Origin: Zoogloea sp041911615
GTDB taxonomy: Bacteria > Pseudomonadota > Gammaproteobacteria > Burkholderiales > Rhodocyclaceae
Length of the DNA stretch: 52,409 bases
Direction: 5' to 3'
Assembly: GCF_041911615.1 (NCBI RefSeq)
Contig: NZ_JAYROR010000031.1
Location: 1-52,409, forward strand
A program made the position numbers and the translations under genes. The notes beneath the pieces were generated by a model. It had not been told where the DNA came from, ran no database searches, and saw only the letters and a program-made list of their open reading frames with translations. Numbering within the stretch: the stretch's first letter is position 1; every line of letters begins with the position of its first letter. Below are positions 1 to 8,251 of this stretch, one piece after another.

Positions 1-146
1 ATGGGCATGAGCCCTTCGCCTATCTGAAGGACGTCCTCACCCGTCTGCCGACGCAGCAGCAGAGTCGGATCGGGGAGTTGCTGCCGCATCGGTGGAGGCC
101 GGATTCAGCCTGAGGCTCGGTCAAGAGGGGATTGCCGGGGGGTTAC
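1..146 (+). mobile_element. Right end of an IS66-family insertion sequence (truncated by window edge)
   Basis: The first 113 bases encode the extreme C-terminus of an IS66 transposase. After the stop codon, bases 127-146 read ggggattgccggggggttac, whose reverse complement begins GTAACC. IS66-family terminal repeats generally begin with GTAA, so this is a plausible right terminal repeat, with the element ending at 146. The 8 bases that follow (147-154) would be the target duplication if the other end of the IS, outside the window, carries the same 8 bases. The transposase call is strong; the exact IS end is inference. Confidence 0.6.
3..113 (+). CDS. tnpC: IS66 family transposase, C-terminal fragment
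   Basis: The frame starting at base 3 reads into the window from the left and stops at 111-113, giving 36 residues that contain GHEPFAYLKDVLTRLP and then IGELLPHRW. These are the hallmark last residues of the IS66 transposase (TnpC), the DDE enzyme that moves this IS group. Only the tail is visible, so it cannot be told whether the full transposase is intact or whether the tnpA/tnpB accessory genes are present to the left. Its position beside the HNH and AAA/protease genes suggests that this block arrived by, or has been rearranged by, mobile elements. Confidence 0.88.
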   Translation, partial: GHEPFAYLKDVLTRLPTQQQSRIGELLPHRWRPDSA

Positions 147-255
147 TTTGCGCTGCGCCAGCAGGGAGCCCCTGCCCAGTGCGATCAAACCTGTGGCCAA
201 GCGCTCTGCTGATATCCTTCAGGCATCTCCCGTCAGACCAACAACCGACACCTCC

Positions 256-813
256 ATGACCGCCCAACTCGACCGCCTGCTTTTCACCCAAGGGGGCCTG
301 TGCTTCTTCTGTCGCAAACTGCTGCCAAAGGCCGATGCCTCGGTGGAGCATCTGGTGGCCAGCGCCAATGGCGGCACCAACGACGAAGGAAACTGCGTGG
401 CCTGCTGCAAGACGCTCAACCATCTGCTTGGCGCCAAATCGATCCGCGAGAAGATGCAGATCGTGCTGAATCAGCGCGGCAACTTCCAGTGCCCTGCAGT
501 GCTGGCTCAGGCATCGTGTCCTCCGCCAATAGCTTCTGCTTCCCCTGCAATCGCAGTGACGCCCAAGCCCACTCCGCTGCACGCCAGTGCCAACACCACC
601 CAAACTGCCTTTGATCTTGTGGTGTCGGACCTCAGGAAACGCGGCGCATCGCGGCCTCGGAAAGTGGCGACCCTATCGAGCACCATCAAGGCACTGCTGA
701 AAAACCAGCAACGCGCCCATTCGGATGGGGACGTGGAGGCGGTGATCAAGGAACTGCAGAGGCGGGGGCAGTTGGTGGTGGAGGAGACGAAGGTGGCTTA
801 TAAGTTGGGGTGA
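256..813 (+). CDS. HNH endonuclease-like protein
   Basis: A 185-residue protein if started at ATG 256. An in-frame TTG at 148 would lie in the presumed IS target duplication, so the ATG is preferred. Residues 14-60 look like an HNH nuclease core: Cys16-x2-Cys19, then Glu31-His32, a Gly-Gly-Thr-Asn turn, Asn46, and Cys47/Cys50 for the second half of a zinc site. A Pro/Ala-rich linker (about 85-115) leads to a C-terminal helical domain (about 120-185) that may be a winged helix; its family was not recognised. The protein probably cuts or binds DNA. It is the only plus-strand gene in this accessory block and is transcribed towards the protease gene. Whether the IS removed its native promoter or N-terminus cannot be decided here. 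Confidence 0.65.
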   Translation: MTAQLDRLLFTQGGLCFFCRKLLPKADASVEHLVASANGGTNDEGNCVACCKTLNHLLGAKSIREKMQIVLNQRGNFQCPAVLAQASCPPPIASASPAIAVTPKPTPLHASANTTQTAFDLVVSDLRKRGASRPRKVATLSSTIKALLKNQQRAHSDGDVEAVIKELQRRGQLVVEETKVAYKLG

Positions 814-993
814 GGGGACGGCGGGTTGTCGGCCAATGCGGCTGGTGGTGGCAATCGCGAGCGGCTGCTACCGCCCCCTCGTGGACGAAAAATCGAAAAA
901 CCGACTATATATGCCGGGCTAAGTGAAGCCGTAACCGGTGTAGGCACAGATGCGCCCGCCAGAGTTTAAAGGCTTGTCTGTAACTCTACGGGG

Positions 994-3318
994 CTACACT
1001 CTGGCACGTGCGCGCTGGTCGATCCTGGCTCTGAGGATTGCCTGCACATGAGCATAGAGACGTGACTGAGCGTTCGACCTATCAGCAATACTAACGCATA
1101 GGGCGTATGGTTCTAGCTCATCGCCAACGGTGGACCAACCGGCATCTTGCCGCGTAACTACCACGTGCACTTGCCCTTGCGGGCGTTGTTGGAAGCGCCA
1201 CCTCGACACCTGAAGCGTCCCCGCCTGCCGTGCTTCTCCAGATAGCCACCTGTTCGTGCCACGCTCGGGCAGCCCTTGGTCACGGTCCCGCTGGAACGCT
1301 GCAGCCACCGCATCCAAGTCAGTGGCAACCACTAGGTTGAACTTCAGTTTGGTCATCCGATAGTCCAGCCGTGTGGTCCGGACGACTGGACTGTAGGCCA
1401 GAGCTACAGTCACCTCACGCGTCCGCCGTCCTCCATCCCATAGTTCGTCAGGGATGGGTATTGCGTAGAACTGACATCTGTCGTTACCGATCTGCTCTTC
1501 GCAGATCAACGACACTACGTTGTCCAGGGATTGCTCCAGCGCGCTGTCGTTGATGCAACCGTAACCGACGAGCCGGGTGAGGATCTCGCGGCCCTCAGAG
1601 TTGTTGTTCGGGTTCAGTAATGAGACGGATGGCGCAGGCCAATCGGCGTGTGCACCCAGCAAGGCCCGCAGGAGGTTATGGCTCGCGTCTGGCACGCTGC
1701 GCAGCAGCTTCGCCGCCCTGTGCGCGACAGTAGGCGCAGCGAAGCTGGTTCCCACCTCTTCTCTGAAGACGTGCCCACTCGCAAAGCCACCGTTTGTGGT
1801 GACAACACCAAGACCACGGTGGTCCGTCCTACCTGCCAGTCGCATCGCAGCCAAATTCCCCGCGTGCTCGACAAAATCGGGTTTGATAGCGCCCCCAATG
1901 GACGGGCCAGAGCGAGTCAGCGGGAACGGATGACCTGTGCGAGCAATGGGACGGGCCTCGATGGCTTGCGGATACCGCTGGGCATCTCGCGTGGCTTCGT
2001 GGCGGGCGATGCCGCCGACAGTCACTACATTTAGTGCGGTGGCTGGGTCCACCAAGCGAGCGCTTTCCTCCAACAAGTAGCCAGGGAAGCTACCCACGGG
2101 GTCGCCGGGCAAGGTTTCCTCTTTGAGATTACCTGTGGACACAACGAACAGCACGCCCAGTTCGCGAGTGAGGCGGTCCAGCGTATACGCGAGGCCGCGC
2201 ACATGTCCGCCGGTGTATATCTTGTTCAGGTCACCGTAACTGAGGTTGAAGACACGGCAACCAAACTCGTCGTTCAGGTCTCTTACCGCTCGCTCGACGG
2301 CGTTCTCCACGAACTCTGTCTGATCCGCACCATCGTGGTTGAAAACGCGCCCGGATACCAAGTGGAGATTTGGGGTGAACGCACCCGCCGCGATCGCGGC
2401 TTCGACGTCACCGTAGAGCGCGAGTCCCGCCACTGCCGTGCCATGCCAGGGCTCCGAATCATCTGGACTGCGGTGGGGCAGAACATAGCCTTGGGCGTGT
2501 CCCACTGCCGGCGCAATCAGCGGCTGTCCCGTAACTAGACCCGCATCCAGAACTGCCACCCGTGGGGCTTCAGCTGGGGGTGGCCCCGGAGGAGGAAACC
2601 GGTTCACGTCGGCCGTAATGGTTCCGATGGCCAAACCCCAACGGGGAGGTAAATCCACAGTTCGCACATCCCGGTAGCGAAGAACTTGCTCAAGCGCCTC
2701 ACGGGAGCAACGCAGCCGAACCATGAGCAACGACGAACTCTCGATTCGGTCAAGGACCTCAGCACGCAGCTCGGCGGCAAAGGCAACGAACGCGTCCATC
2801 GTGGCTTGCCGTCGTCTCGGCATCTCCTGTGGCCACAGCTCGATGTCCAAGGTGCACGGACCCTCTTCGGGCAAGCCTTGTTCAGCTAGCGCAGCGCCGG
2901 TGCGGTCCTCCGGCGTCCAGTGCTCGAAGGCGTCGATAACAAACAATAGCTCCTTCCGGGTCACCCTTCCGTCGCGGGCTAACGTTGCGAGGCGCTCTTC
3001 GACAAGGTTGAGTCCGGCTGCCGTTGCAAAGGCCAACACAACTTCATGACCCTCCTGGCTGACGACTTCCAGCCCCTCAATCAAGTTGAAGTCAGGAAGC
3101 TGCCGCTCACCCTCCCTGAGGCGAATCTTCAGCAGCTTTCGGTCATCGAATCCGCCCAGATCCTCGTTGGCAGCGACTGCGCGTGCCGCACGAAAGCTTT
3201 GGAGCAGCGTATTGCCATGCCCGCGAGGATCTGCGGGAGGAGGAGGGCCGAATCCAGGGCGGCGGTGCCGATCTGTTACCGGAGACTCTTTCTCTAACCG
3301 CAGGTGCTCATATGTCAT
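994..3318 (-). CDS. Subtilisin-like (S8) serine protease paired with a AAA+ ATPase
   Basis: 774 residues with no signal peptide, so probably cytoplasmic. The catalytic domain lies in the middle (about 250-545): Asp258 in VAVLDAGL, His292 in WHGTAVAG, the oxyanion Asn397 in STGN, and Ser525 in GTSFAAPTVA, so the triad is complete. About 240 residues precede it, with an early Arg/Pro-rich stretch and then an unrecognised alpha/beta region. About 200 follow it with no family I can name. The ATG at 3318 is preceded by GGGGAG. The gene begins 21 bp after the AAA+ gene stops, on the same strand, so the two form one transcription unit. An intracellular subtilase with a dedicated ATPase suggests controlled proteolysis, as in bacterial conflict or defence modules; that role is inference. 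Base composition is less G+C-rich than downstream core genes. Confidence 0.85.
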   Translation of the reverse strand: MTYEHLRLEKESPVTDRHRRPGFGPPPPADPRGHGNTLLQSFRAARAVAANEDLGGFDDRKLLKIRLREGERQLPDFNLIEGLEVVSQEGHEVVLAFATAAGLNLVEERLATLARDGRVTRKELLFVIDAFEHWTPEDRTGAALAEQGLPEEGPCTLDIELWPQEMPRRRQATMDAFVAFAAELRAEVLDRIESSSLLMVRLRCSREALEQVLRYRDVRTVDLPPRWGLAIGTITADVNRFPPPGPPPAEAPRVAVLDAGLVTGQPLIAPAVGHAQGYVLPHRSPDDSEPWHGTAVAGLALYGDVEAAIAAGAFTPNLHLVSGRVFNHDGADQTEFVENAVERAVRDLNDEFGCRVFNLSYGDLNKIYTGGHVRGLAYTLDRLTRELGVLFVVSTGNLKEETLPGDPVGSFPGYLLEESARLVDPATALNVVTVGGIARHEATRDAQRYPQAIEARPIARTGHPFPLTRSGPSIGGAIKPDFVEHAGNLAAMRLAGRTDHRGLGVVTTNGGFASGHVFREEVGTSFAAPTVAHRAAKLLRSVPDASHNLLRALLGAHADWPAPSVSLLNPNNNSEGREILTRLVGYGCINDSALEQSLDNVVSLICEEQIGNDRCQFYAIPIPDELWDGGRRTREVTVALAYSPVVRTTRLDYRMTKLKFNLVVATDLDAVAAAFQRDRDQGLPERGTNRWLSGEARQAGTLQVSRWRFQQRPQGQVHVVVTRQDAGWSTVGDELEPYALCVSIADRSNAQSRLYAHVQAILRARIDQRARARV

Positions 3319-3339
3319 TCGACTTGCTCCCCAGGCGCC

Positions 3340-4326
3340 TTAATGTTGTTGTTGGAATTCCTTAGTCAGCGCAGCCTCTAGGTGGGCCTTGGCTAGAAAC
3401 TCTCGACTGGCAAGAACCATGTCCTTGACAGCCCGGCGAAGCACGCGCTCAATATCTGCGTGCGACAAGCCCTTGAAGAGAGTGGCAATCTTCGAGTCGT
3501 CTGTTTCAAAGTTTCGACGAACGCCAGAAAGTTTAAGTGCGAGAAGACGCTTGACCTGTTCAAGGTTGGGAGGCTCGAAGCGGATGATCTCGTCAAACCG
3601 TCGCCAGACTGCCTTGTCGAGCAGAGTCTCATAGTTCGTGGTGGCTATCAGGATGCTAGGGCCTTTATACCCATCTATCATTTGCAGAACAGCATTCACC
3701 GACCGCTTCAGCTCGCCATGGTCGTCACTCGCCCCCCGATCCTTGCTCAGGGCATCAAACTCATCAAAGAGCGCTACTACCGGACGAGCAGACACGTAGT
3801 CGAAGACCTTGCGAAGATTGGAAGATGTCTCGCCCAGCAGCGAGGAGATGACCGAATCAAGGCGGACAACCAGCAGGGGCAGGTCAAGCGCACTCGCGAT
3901 TACCTCGGCAGCGAGTGTCTTGCCGCAACCTGGCGGGCCGCAGAACAGCAGACGCTGGGCCGGCTGCAGGCCATGGGCCAGCAATACGTCCGCTCGTCGA
4001 TGCTCCATCAGCACCTCGTCCAACGCAGACTGCGCCGCATCACCCAACACGATGTCGCTCTCGTCTCGAATTGCGGGCCGTTCTTCGACCAAGGCCACGC
4101 CACTGTCCTTGTTGACGGGCAGTTCCGTGGCGGGAAGTAACCGTAGGTGCCCACGACCGGAGGTGGACCGCTCACCGTACAGCAGCCTTTCCAAATCGTT
4201 AGCTAGCAGGTGGTGCTTCTTTTCGCGCTCCTCACGAATTACAGCTTCCGAAGCTGCCTTAAAGCTGTCCGAGTCACCCTCGATCCCTGCCTTGATTAAC
4301 TGCCTGAGTAACTTTGCATTGGACAT
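3340..4326 (-). CDS. AAA+ ATPase (FtsH/Cdc48-like module), partner of the S8 protease
   Basis: 328 residues. An N-terminal helical region (1-110) precedes a single classical AAA module: Walker A GPPGCGKT at 130-137, Walker B ending in Asp188-Glu189, sensor 1 around Thr229-Thr230-Asn231, arginine-finger region WRRFD at 241-245, and a short helical lid (about 255-325). No protease or membrane segment is present, unlike FtsH. It probably forms a hexameric remodeller or gate for the subtilase encoded next. The start ATG at 4326 has GGGTGA about 4 bases upstream. It is the first gene of the two-gene unit, and the AT-rich stretch above it (4327-4600) probably carries the promoter. The pairing is seen directly; a defence role is inferred. 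Confidence 0.88.
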   Translation of the reverse strand: MSNAKLLRQLIKAGIEGDSDSFKAASEAVIREEREKKHHLLANDLERLLYGERSTSGRGHLRLLPATELPVNKDSGVALVEERPAIRDESDIVLGDAAQSALDEVLMEHRRADVLLAHGLQPAQRLLFCGPPGCGKTLAAEVIASALDLPLLVVRLDSVISSLLGETSSNLRKVFDYVSARPVVALFDEFDALSKDRGASDDHGELKRSVNAVLQMIDGYKGPSILIATTNYETLLDKAVWRRFDEIIRFEPPNLEQVKRLLALKLSGVRRNFETDDSKIATLFKGLSHADIERVLRRAVKDMVLASREFLAKAHLEAALTKEFQQQH

Positions 4327-4771
4327 ACTTCACCCGTGGTCGAAACAATCGTTCTTCGATTCCTTGTCGCCTTCGGCTGCAGGAAATGCAGCTAATTCTA
4401 AGCTATAAGGCTTCGGTAACTTGTAGAACAGTCATCGCTGTGAGAGGATTTTTGACAGTCCACTTCGGTATCCGAAATTGGTCATTTGGGTCCGCTGGCA
4501 TCAACGTCTGCAATGGCCGGTATGTAGTCTTTCGCCTTAACTGCCATCTCCTAGCACGTGTTTCGCACTTCAATATGAACCGCGCCAAATGTTAGCCTGC
4601 CCATCACCTCTTGCCCATATGCCATAAGTCATACGCCCGCTCCCTCCCCATTCTTGACCCACAACAGGGCGCCCCCCACCCCTCGCCGCTATAGTCACCG
4701 CCGCATCCCCGCCCTGCGGTAGCATCACCCGCACAGCCGGGCGTGGGCTCGGGGATTCGAGGAGAGATCAG
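4327..4771. other. Intergenic region between the accessory block and bdhA
   Basis: 445 bp between two divergently oriented genes. The left part (to about 4600) is AT-rich compared with the rest of the window and reads as the upstream region of the AAA-protease unit; on the minus strand it includes TAGAAT near 4400 as a weak possible -10. The right part is C-rich and leads to bdhA; TATAGT at about 4690 is a possible -10 without a well-spaced -35. A 61-codon minus frame at 4403-4588 has no recognisable features and was not called. No tRNA, attachment site or terminator was seen. The change of composition around 4600 makes this the likely edge of the acquired segment. Confidence 0.5.
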
Positions 4772-5560
4772 ATGGCAGTTCTGGCAGGCAGGCGGGCGTT
4801 GGTCACGGGTTCCACTTCGGGGATTGGTCTTGCGGTGGCGCGGGCCCTGGCCCAGGCGGGGGCAAAGGTGATGCTCAATGGCTCGCGGGTGGCGGCGGAT
4901 GCGGAGTCGGTTCGCGCGGCGCTGGCTGCCGAGACGGGCGTGGAGATCGGCTATACGCCGGCCAATCTGGCCGACCCGGCTTCGGCGCGGGCGCTGGTGG
5001 AGGCGACGATTGCGGCCTTTGGCGGGGTGGACATCCTCATCAACAACGCGGGCATTCAGCATGTGGCGGCGGTGGATGCCTTTCCCGACGACACGTGGGA
5101 TCAGCTGCTGGCGATCAACCTGTCGTCGGTGTTTCACACCACCAAGGCGGCGCTGCCGGGGATGAAGGCGCAGGGCTGGGGGCGGATCGTCAATATCGCG
5201 TCGGCCCACGGGCTGGTGGCCTCGCCGTTCAAGGCGCCCTACACGGCCAGCAAGCACGCGGTGGTGGGCTTCAGCAAGGCGGTGGCGCTGGAGGTGGCGG
5301 AGCAGGGCATCACCTGCAACGCGCTGTGCCCGGGTTATGTGCGCACGCCGCTGGTCGAGAAGCAGGTGGTGGATCAGGCCAAGGTGCACAACCTGCCGGA
5401 GGAGCGGGTGATCCGCGAGGTGATCCTCGCCGCCCAGCCCACCAAGCAGTTTGTCGAGGCCGAGGAAGTGGCGGCGTATGCGGTGTTTTTGTGCTCGGAT
5501 GCGGCCAAGTCGGTCACCGGGTCGGCGCCGCTGATCGATGGCGGGTGGACGGCGCGGTAG
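4772..5560 (+). CDS. bdhA: 3-hydroxybutyrate dehydrogenase (SDR)
   Basis: 262 residues, the usual length for D-3-hydroxybutyrate dehydrogenase, which interconverts 3-hydroxybutyrate and acetoacetate with NAD in polyhydroxybutyrate breakdown. Cofactor motif TGSTSGIG at 12-19, NNAG at 91-94, catalytic Ser144, Tyr157 and Lys161 (YTASK), and PGYVRTPLVEKQ near 190, which is typical of this subfamily. The ATG follows a good GAGGAG site. It stands alone, with the composition of the core genome, and marks the start of the core-like part of the window. Another SDR specificity is possible, but the C-terminal half fits BdhA closely. Confidence 0.9.
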   Translation: MAVLAGRRALVTGSTSGIGLAVARALAQAGAKVMLNGSRVAADAESVRAALAAETGVEIGYTPANLADPASARALVEATIAAFGGVDILINNAGIQHVAAVDAFPDDTWDQLLAINLSSVFHTTKAALPGMKAQGWGRIVNIASAHGLVASPFKAPYTASKHAVVGFSKAVALEVAEQGITCNALCPGYVRTPLVEKQVVDQAKVHNLPEERVIREVILAAQPTKQFVEAEEVAAYAVFLCSDAAKSVTGSAPLIDGGWTAR

Positions 5561-5647
5561 CGGGGTGGCCCGCGCGCCGATTGTTCAAAGCGTGAGGGGC
5601 GACGGAAGTCGCCCCTACAGGATGGGGCGGCTGGCCCCGGCGGGATC

Positions 5648-7495
5648 ATGGAAGAGTTCATCGGCGGCCTCTGGCACAAGTTCATCACCCGCGCGGCGAC
5701 GCGCAGCTACCCGGATGCCGCCGTGCGGCTGGACGACATCGAGCGCACGGCCGGCATCCTCTTCCGCGCGCTGGGGGGCGACGCCGGTCTGCGCGTGGCG
5801 CCGGCCGCCGAGCTCGAACACGGCGCCCGGCGCAGCTGGCTGCAGCGCATCGCCCACGTGGGCGAAAAGGCCGCCCATGCCGCGCGGGACGCCGAAACCC
5901 TGCGCCTGCCAGCCAACATCGCGTTCTTTCCCGAGCGCAGCCTCAACCGCGATCTCTACCTGTGGCTGATCGCCCAGGGCGCCGCGCTGCCCGATGGCGG
6001 GCTGGACACCGACGGCTGGATCGCCGCCAACCAGGCCGCCAGCCGCGCCACGCTGGATGCCTTCCCCGGCTTTGCGGCGCGCTACCGGCGGCTGGTGGAG
6101 GCCGTGATTGCCGAACGGCCCGATCCGGCCAAGTTGCCGTCCGACGAAGCCGCCGCCGAGCGGGCGATCCGCCAGGCGCTGCTTGAGCCCGGCAGCGTGG
6201 CCAGCCTGCCCGCCGCCAAGCGCCCGCCCACGCCGGTGGCCCTGTGGCTCTACCCGGCGCCGGTGGCCATCGACCGCCGCGAGCAATCCAACCCGCCCAC
6301 CCCGGCCGACCAGCGCGAAGGCGGCAGCAAGGCCGCCGATGCCACCGACCGCCGCCGCCAGGCCCAGCGCGAGGACATGCCCGACGGCAAGAACGGTCTG
6401 ATCCTGCCCTTCCGGGCCGAGAGCCTGCTGTCGTTTGCCGAGTTCGTGAAGGTGAACCGCGGCCACGACGACGACGCCGACGACAACCCCGCCCGCGCCG
6501 CCGCCGAGATGGACAAGATCTCGGTGGCCCAGGACGGCACCGACACCGCCTCCAAGGTGCGCTTCGACCTGGACCTGCCCTCCGCGGCCCAGGACGACGT
6601 GCCGCTCGAAACCGGCATCCTGCTGCCCGAGTGGGACTGGAAGAAGCAGCAACTCAAGCGCGACGTGTGCAGCCTGACCGTGCTCGACCCGCGCGACGCC
6701 CAGCCCTGCGCGCTGCCGCCCCACCTGCTGCGCCCGGCGCGGCGCCTGCGCCACCAGTTCGAGGCCCTTACCCCGGCCCGCCGCTGGCTCAAGAATCAGC
6801 CCGACGGCCCCGAGCTCGACATTGATGCCGTGGTGCGCGCCTTTGCCGACCGGAAAACCGGCCACGTCACCGGCGACACCGGCGGCTACCTGTCGTGCGA
6901 ACGCCGGGAGCGCGACCTGTGCTGCCTGGTGCTGGCCGATCTGTCGCTGTCCACCGACACCTGGGTGAGCGACGAGCAGCGGGTGATCGACGTGATCCGC
7001 GACAGCCTGTGGCTGTTCTCCGAGGCGCTGGGCGCCACCGGCGATCCGTTCGGGCTGTACGGCTTCTCGTCGAGGAAGCGAGATCACATCCGCTTTCACC
7101 GCATCAAGGATTTCGACGAAGCCGCCGACGATCGCATCCGCGGCCGCATCGGCGCCCTCAAGCCGGGCTTCTACACCCGCATCGGCGCGGCGATCCGCTA
7201 CGCCACCCAGATCCTCGCCAAGCGCCCCGAAGCCCTGCGCCTGCTGCTGATCCTCTCCGACGGCAAGCCCAACGACGTGGATCACTACGAGGGCCGCTAC
7301 GGCATCGAGGACACCCGGATGAGCCTCAACGCCGCCCGCCAGGAAGGCGTGCGCCCCTTCTGCGTGACCATCGACAAGGAAGGTCAGGGCTATCTGCCGC
7401 ACCTCTTCGGCCCGGCCGGCTACACGATCCTGCGCAACCCGGCCGAGCTGCCGGCGCGGCTGCCGTTGCTTTACGCGCAGCTGACCGGCGGCTGA
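5648..7495 (+). CDS. norD: Nitric oxide reductase activation protein NorD (VWA domain)
   Basis: 615 residues, a normal NorD length. The C-terminal 190 residues form a von Willebrand factor A domain with the metal-ion-dependent adhesion site: Asp431-x-Ser433-x-Ser435, a later Thr in FYTRIG, and the Asp of LSDGKPND. The long N-terminal part is helical with an acidic, low-complexity middle (about 210-320). NorD works with the MoxR-type ATPase NorQ to assemble or activate the NorCB nitric oxide reductase in denitrification. No norC, norB or norQ is present in this window, so the gene is detached from its usual cluster. It starts 87 bp after bdhA on the same strand and converges on the DUF2202 gene with 17 bp between the ends. 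A related VWA protein such as CbbO is a less likely alternative. Confidence 0.8.
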   Translation: MEEFIGGLWHKFITRAATRSYPDAAVRLDDIERTAGILFRALGGDAGLRVAPAAELEHGARRSWLQRIAHVGEKAAHAARDAETLRLPANIAFFPERSLNRDLYLWLIAQGAALPDGGLDTDGWIAANQAASRATLDAFPGFAARYRRLVEAVIAERPDPAKLPSDEAAAERAIRQALLEPGSVASLPAAKRPPTPVALWLYPAPVAIDRREQSNPPTPADQREGGSKAADATDRRRQAQREDMPDGKNGLILPFRAESLLSFAEFVKVNRGHDDDADDNPARAAAEMDKISVAQDGTDTASKVRFDLDLPSAAQDDVPLETGILLPEWDWKKQQLKRDVCSLTVLDPRDAQPCALPPHLLRPARRLRHQFEALTPARRWLKNQPDGPELDIDAVVRAFADRKTGHVTGDTGGYLSCERRERDLCCLVLADLSLSTDTWVSDEQRVIDVIRDSLWLFSEALGATGDPFGLYGFSSRKRDHIRFHRIKDFDEAADDRIRGRIGALKPGFYTRIGAAIRYATQILAKRPEALRLLLILSDGKPNDVDHYEGRYGIEDTRMSLNAARQEGVRPFCVTIDKEGQGYLPHLFGPAGYTILRNPAELPARLPLLYAQLTGG

Positions 7496-7512
7496 ACCGC
7501 CGGCGTGTCGGG

Positions 7513-8214
7513 TCAGCGTTCGACGGCGGAGGTGACGATGGCGGTGTAGGCGTCGCCGGCGAGGTAGGCCGGCGCGTAGGTCACGCCCTGCTGGGCCAGC
7601 GCCTGCACGAAGGCCCGCAAGTGGTTGCGCGAGCCCTTCAGGAGACTGGCGTACACCTGCCGGATGTCCTGGTTGTCGATGGTGGGCAGGGCGTTCTCCA
7701 GGTCCACGATGTCGATCTCCTCGATCGTGGCCCCCACCCGCAGCCCGTCGATCAGCGAGATTGCGCCCTGCGCCGTGAGGTCGTGGTAACCCTGCTGCAG
7801 CACCGGCGCGACGAACAGCCCTTCGCCCAGGTTGGCAGCGGGGTCGGGCAGGCTGTAGCGCACCAGCAGCAGCCGGACGGCTTCGGTGTGGGTCGCCTCG
7901 CTGCGGGCGATGTTGCCGAAGATCGGCGTCTGGCCGCCCCACAGGGTGTTCAGACGGGCATACACGTCGTGGGCCAGCTTCTCTTCCTCGCGCATGTAAG
8001 CGAGCGAGGTGCGCTCAGCGGCGCTGAGGCTTTCGAGGGGCTGCGCCGCCAGCGCGGCGGAGAGCGCCGTGTCGACGAAGCTGGAACTGCCGTCGGCATT
8101 CACGACGAAGGGGGCGCTGCCTTGTTGCGGGGCGTTGCCGCCGCTGCCGCCGCAGGCGACGAGGAGGCAGGCGGCAAGGACGGTCGAGGCGAGCCCGAGG
8201 CGATGTCTTGTCAT
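7513..8214 (-). CDS. DUF2202 ferritin-like lipoprotein
   Basis: 233 residues from ATG 8214. The N-terminus is a lipoprotein signal with lipobox LVAC at about 17-20, followed by a Gly/Ser linker. The body matches the DUF2202 pattern: an AYMREEEKLAHDVY-type helix near residue 75 and SEATHTEAV later, giving Glu/His pairs as in ferritin-like four-helix bundles, so a metal-binding fold is likely. Function is not established. The small exported protein at 8252-8563 lies 37 bp upstream on the same strand and probably shares its mRNA. An in-frame upstream start at 8292 would put 26 residues before the signal peptide and is rejected. Confidence 0.8.
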   Translation of the reverse strand: MTRHRLGLASTVLAACLLVACGGSGGNAPQQGSAPFVVNADGSSSFVDTALSAALAAQPLESLSAAERTSLAYMREEEKLAHDVYARLNTLWGGQTPIFGNIARSEATHTEAVRLLLVRYSLPDPAANLGEGLFVAPVLQQGYHDLTAQGAISLIDGLRVGATIEEIDIVDLENALPTIDNQDIRQVYASLLKGSRNHLRAFVQALAQQGVTYAPAYLAGDAYTAIVTSAVER

Positions 8215-8251
8215 GGTGGTCGGTGGTGAAAAGGATCGAGGGCGCGGCGGA

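Noticed and set aside
958..1005. 8-bp inverted repeat GCCAGAGT...ACTCTGGC at the end of the protease gene
   Set aside because: The arms are short, the spacer is 32 bp and no T-run follows, so neither a terminator nor an attachment site is supported.
4403..4588. A 61-codon minus frame in the gap before bdhA
   Set aside because: No ribosome-binding site, motif or hydrophobic pattern; an AT-rich gap easily gives frames of this size.
5615..7942. A 775-codon open frame antisense to norD and the DUF2202 gene
   Set aside because: Very rich in Ala, Gly, Arg and His with no domain; it mirrors the codon bias of norD on the other strand. The plus-strand gene has clear motifs.
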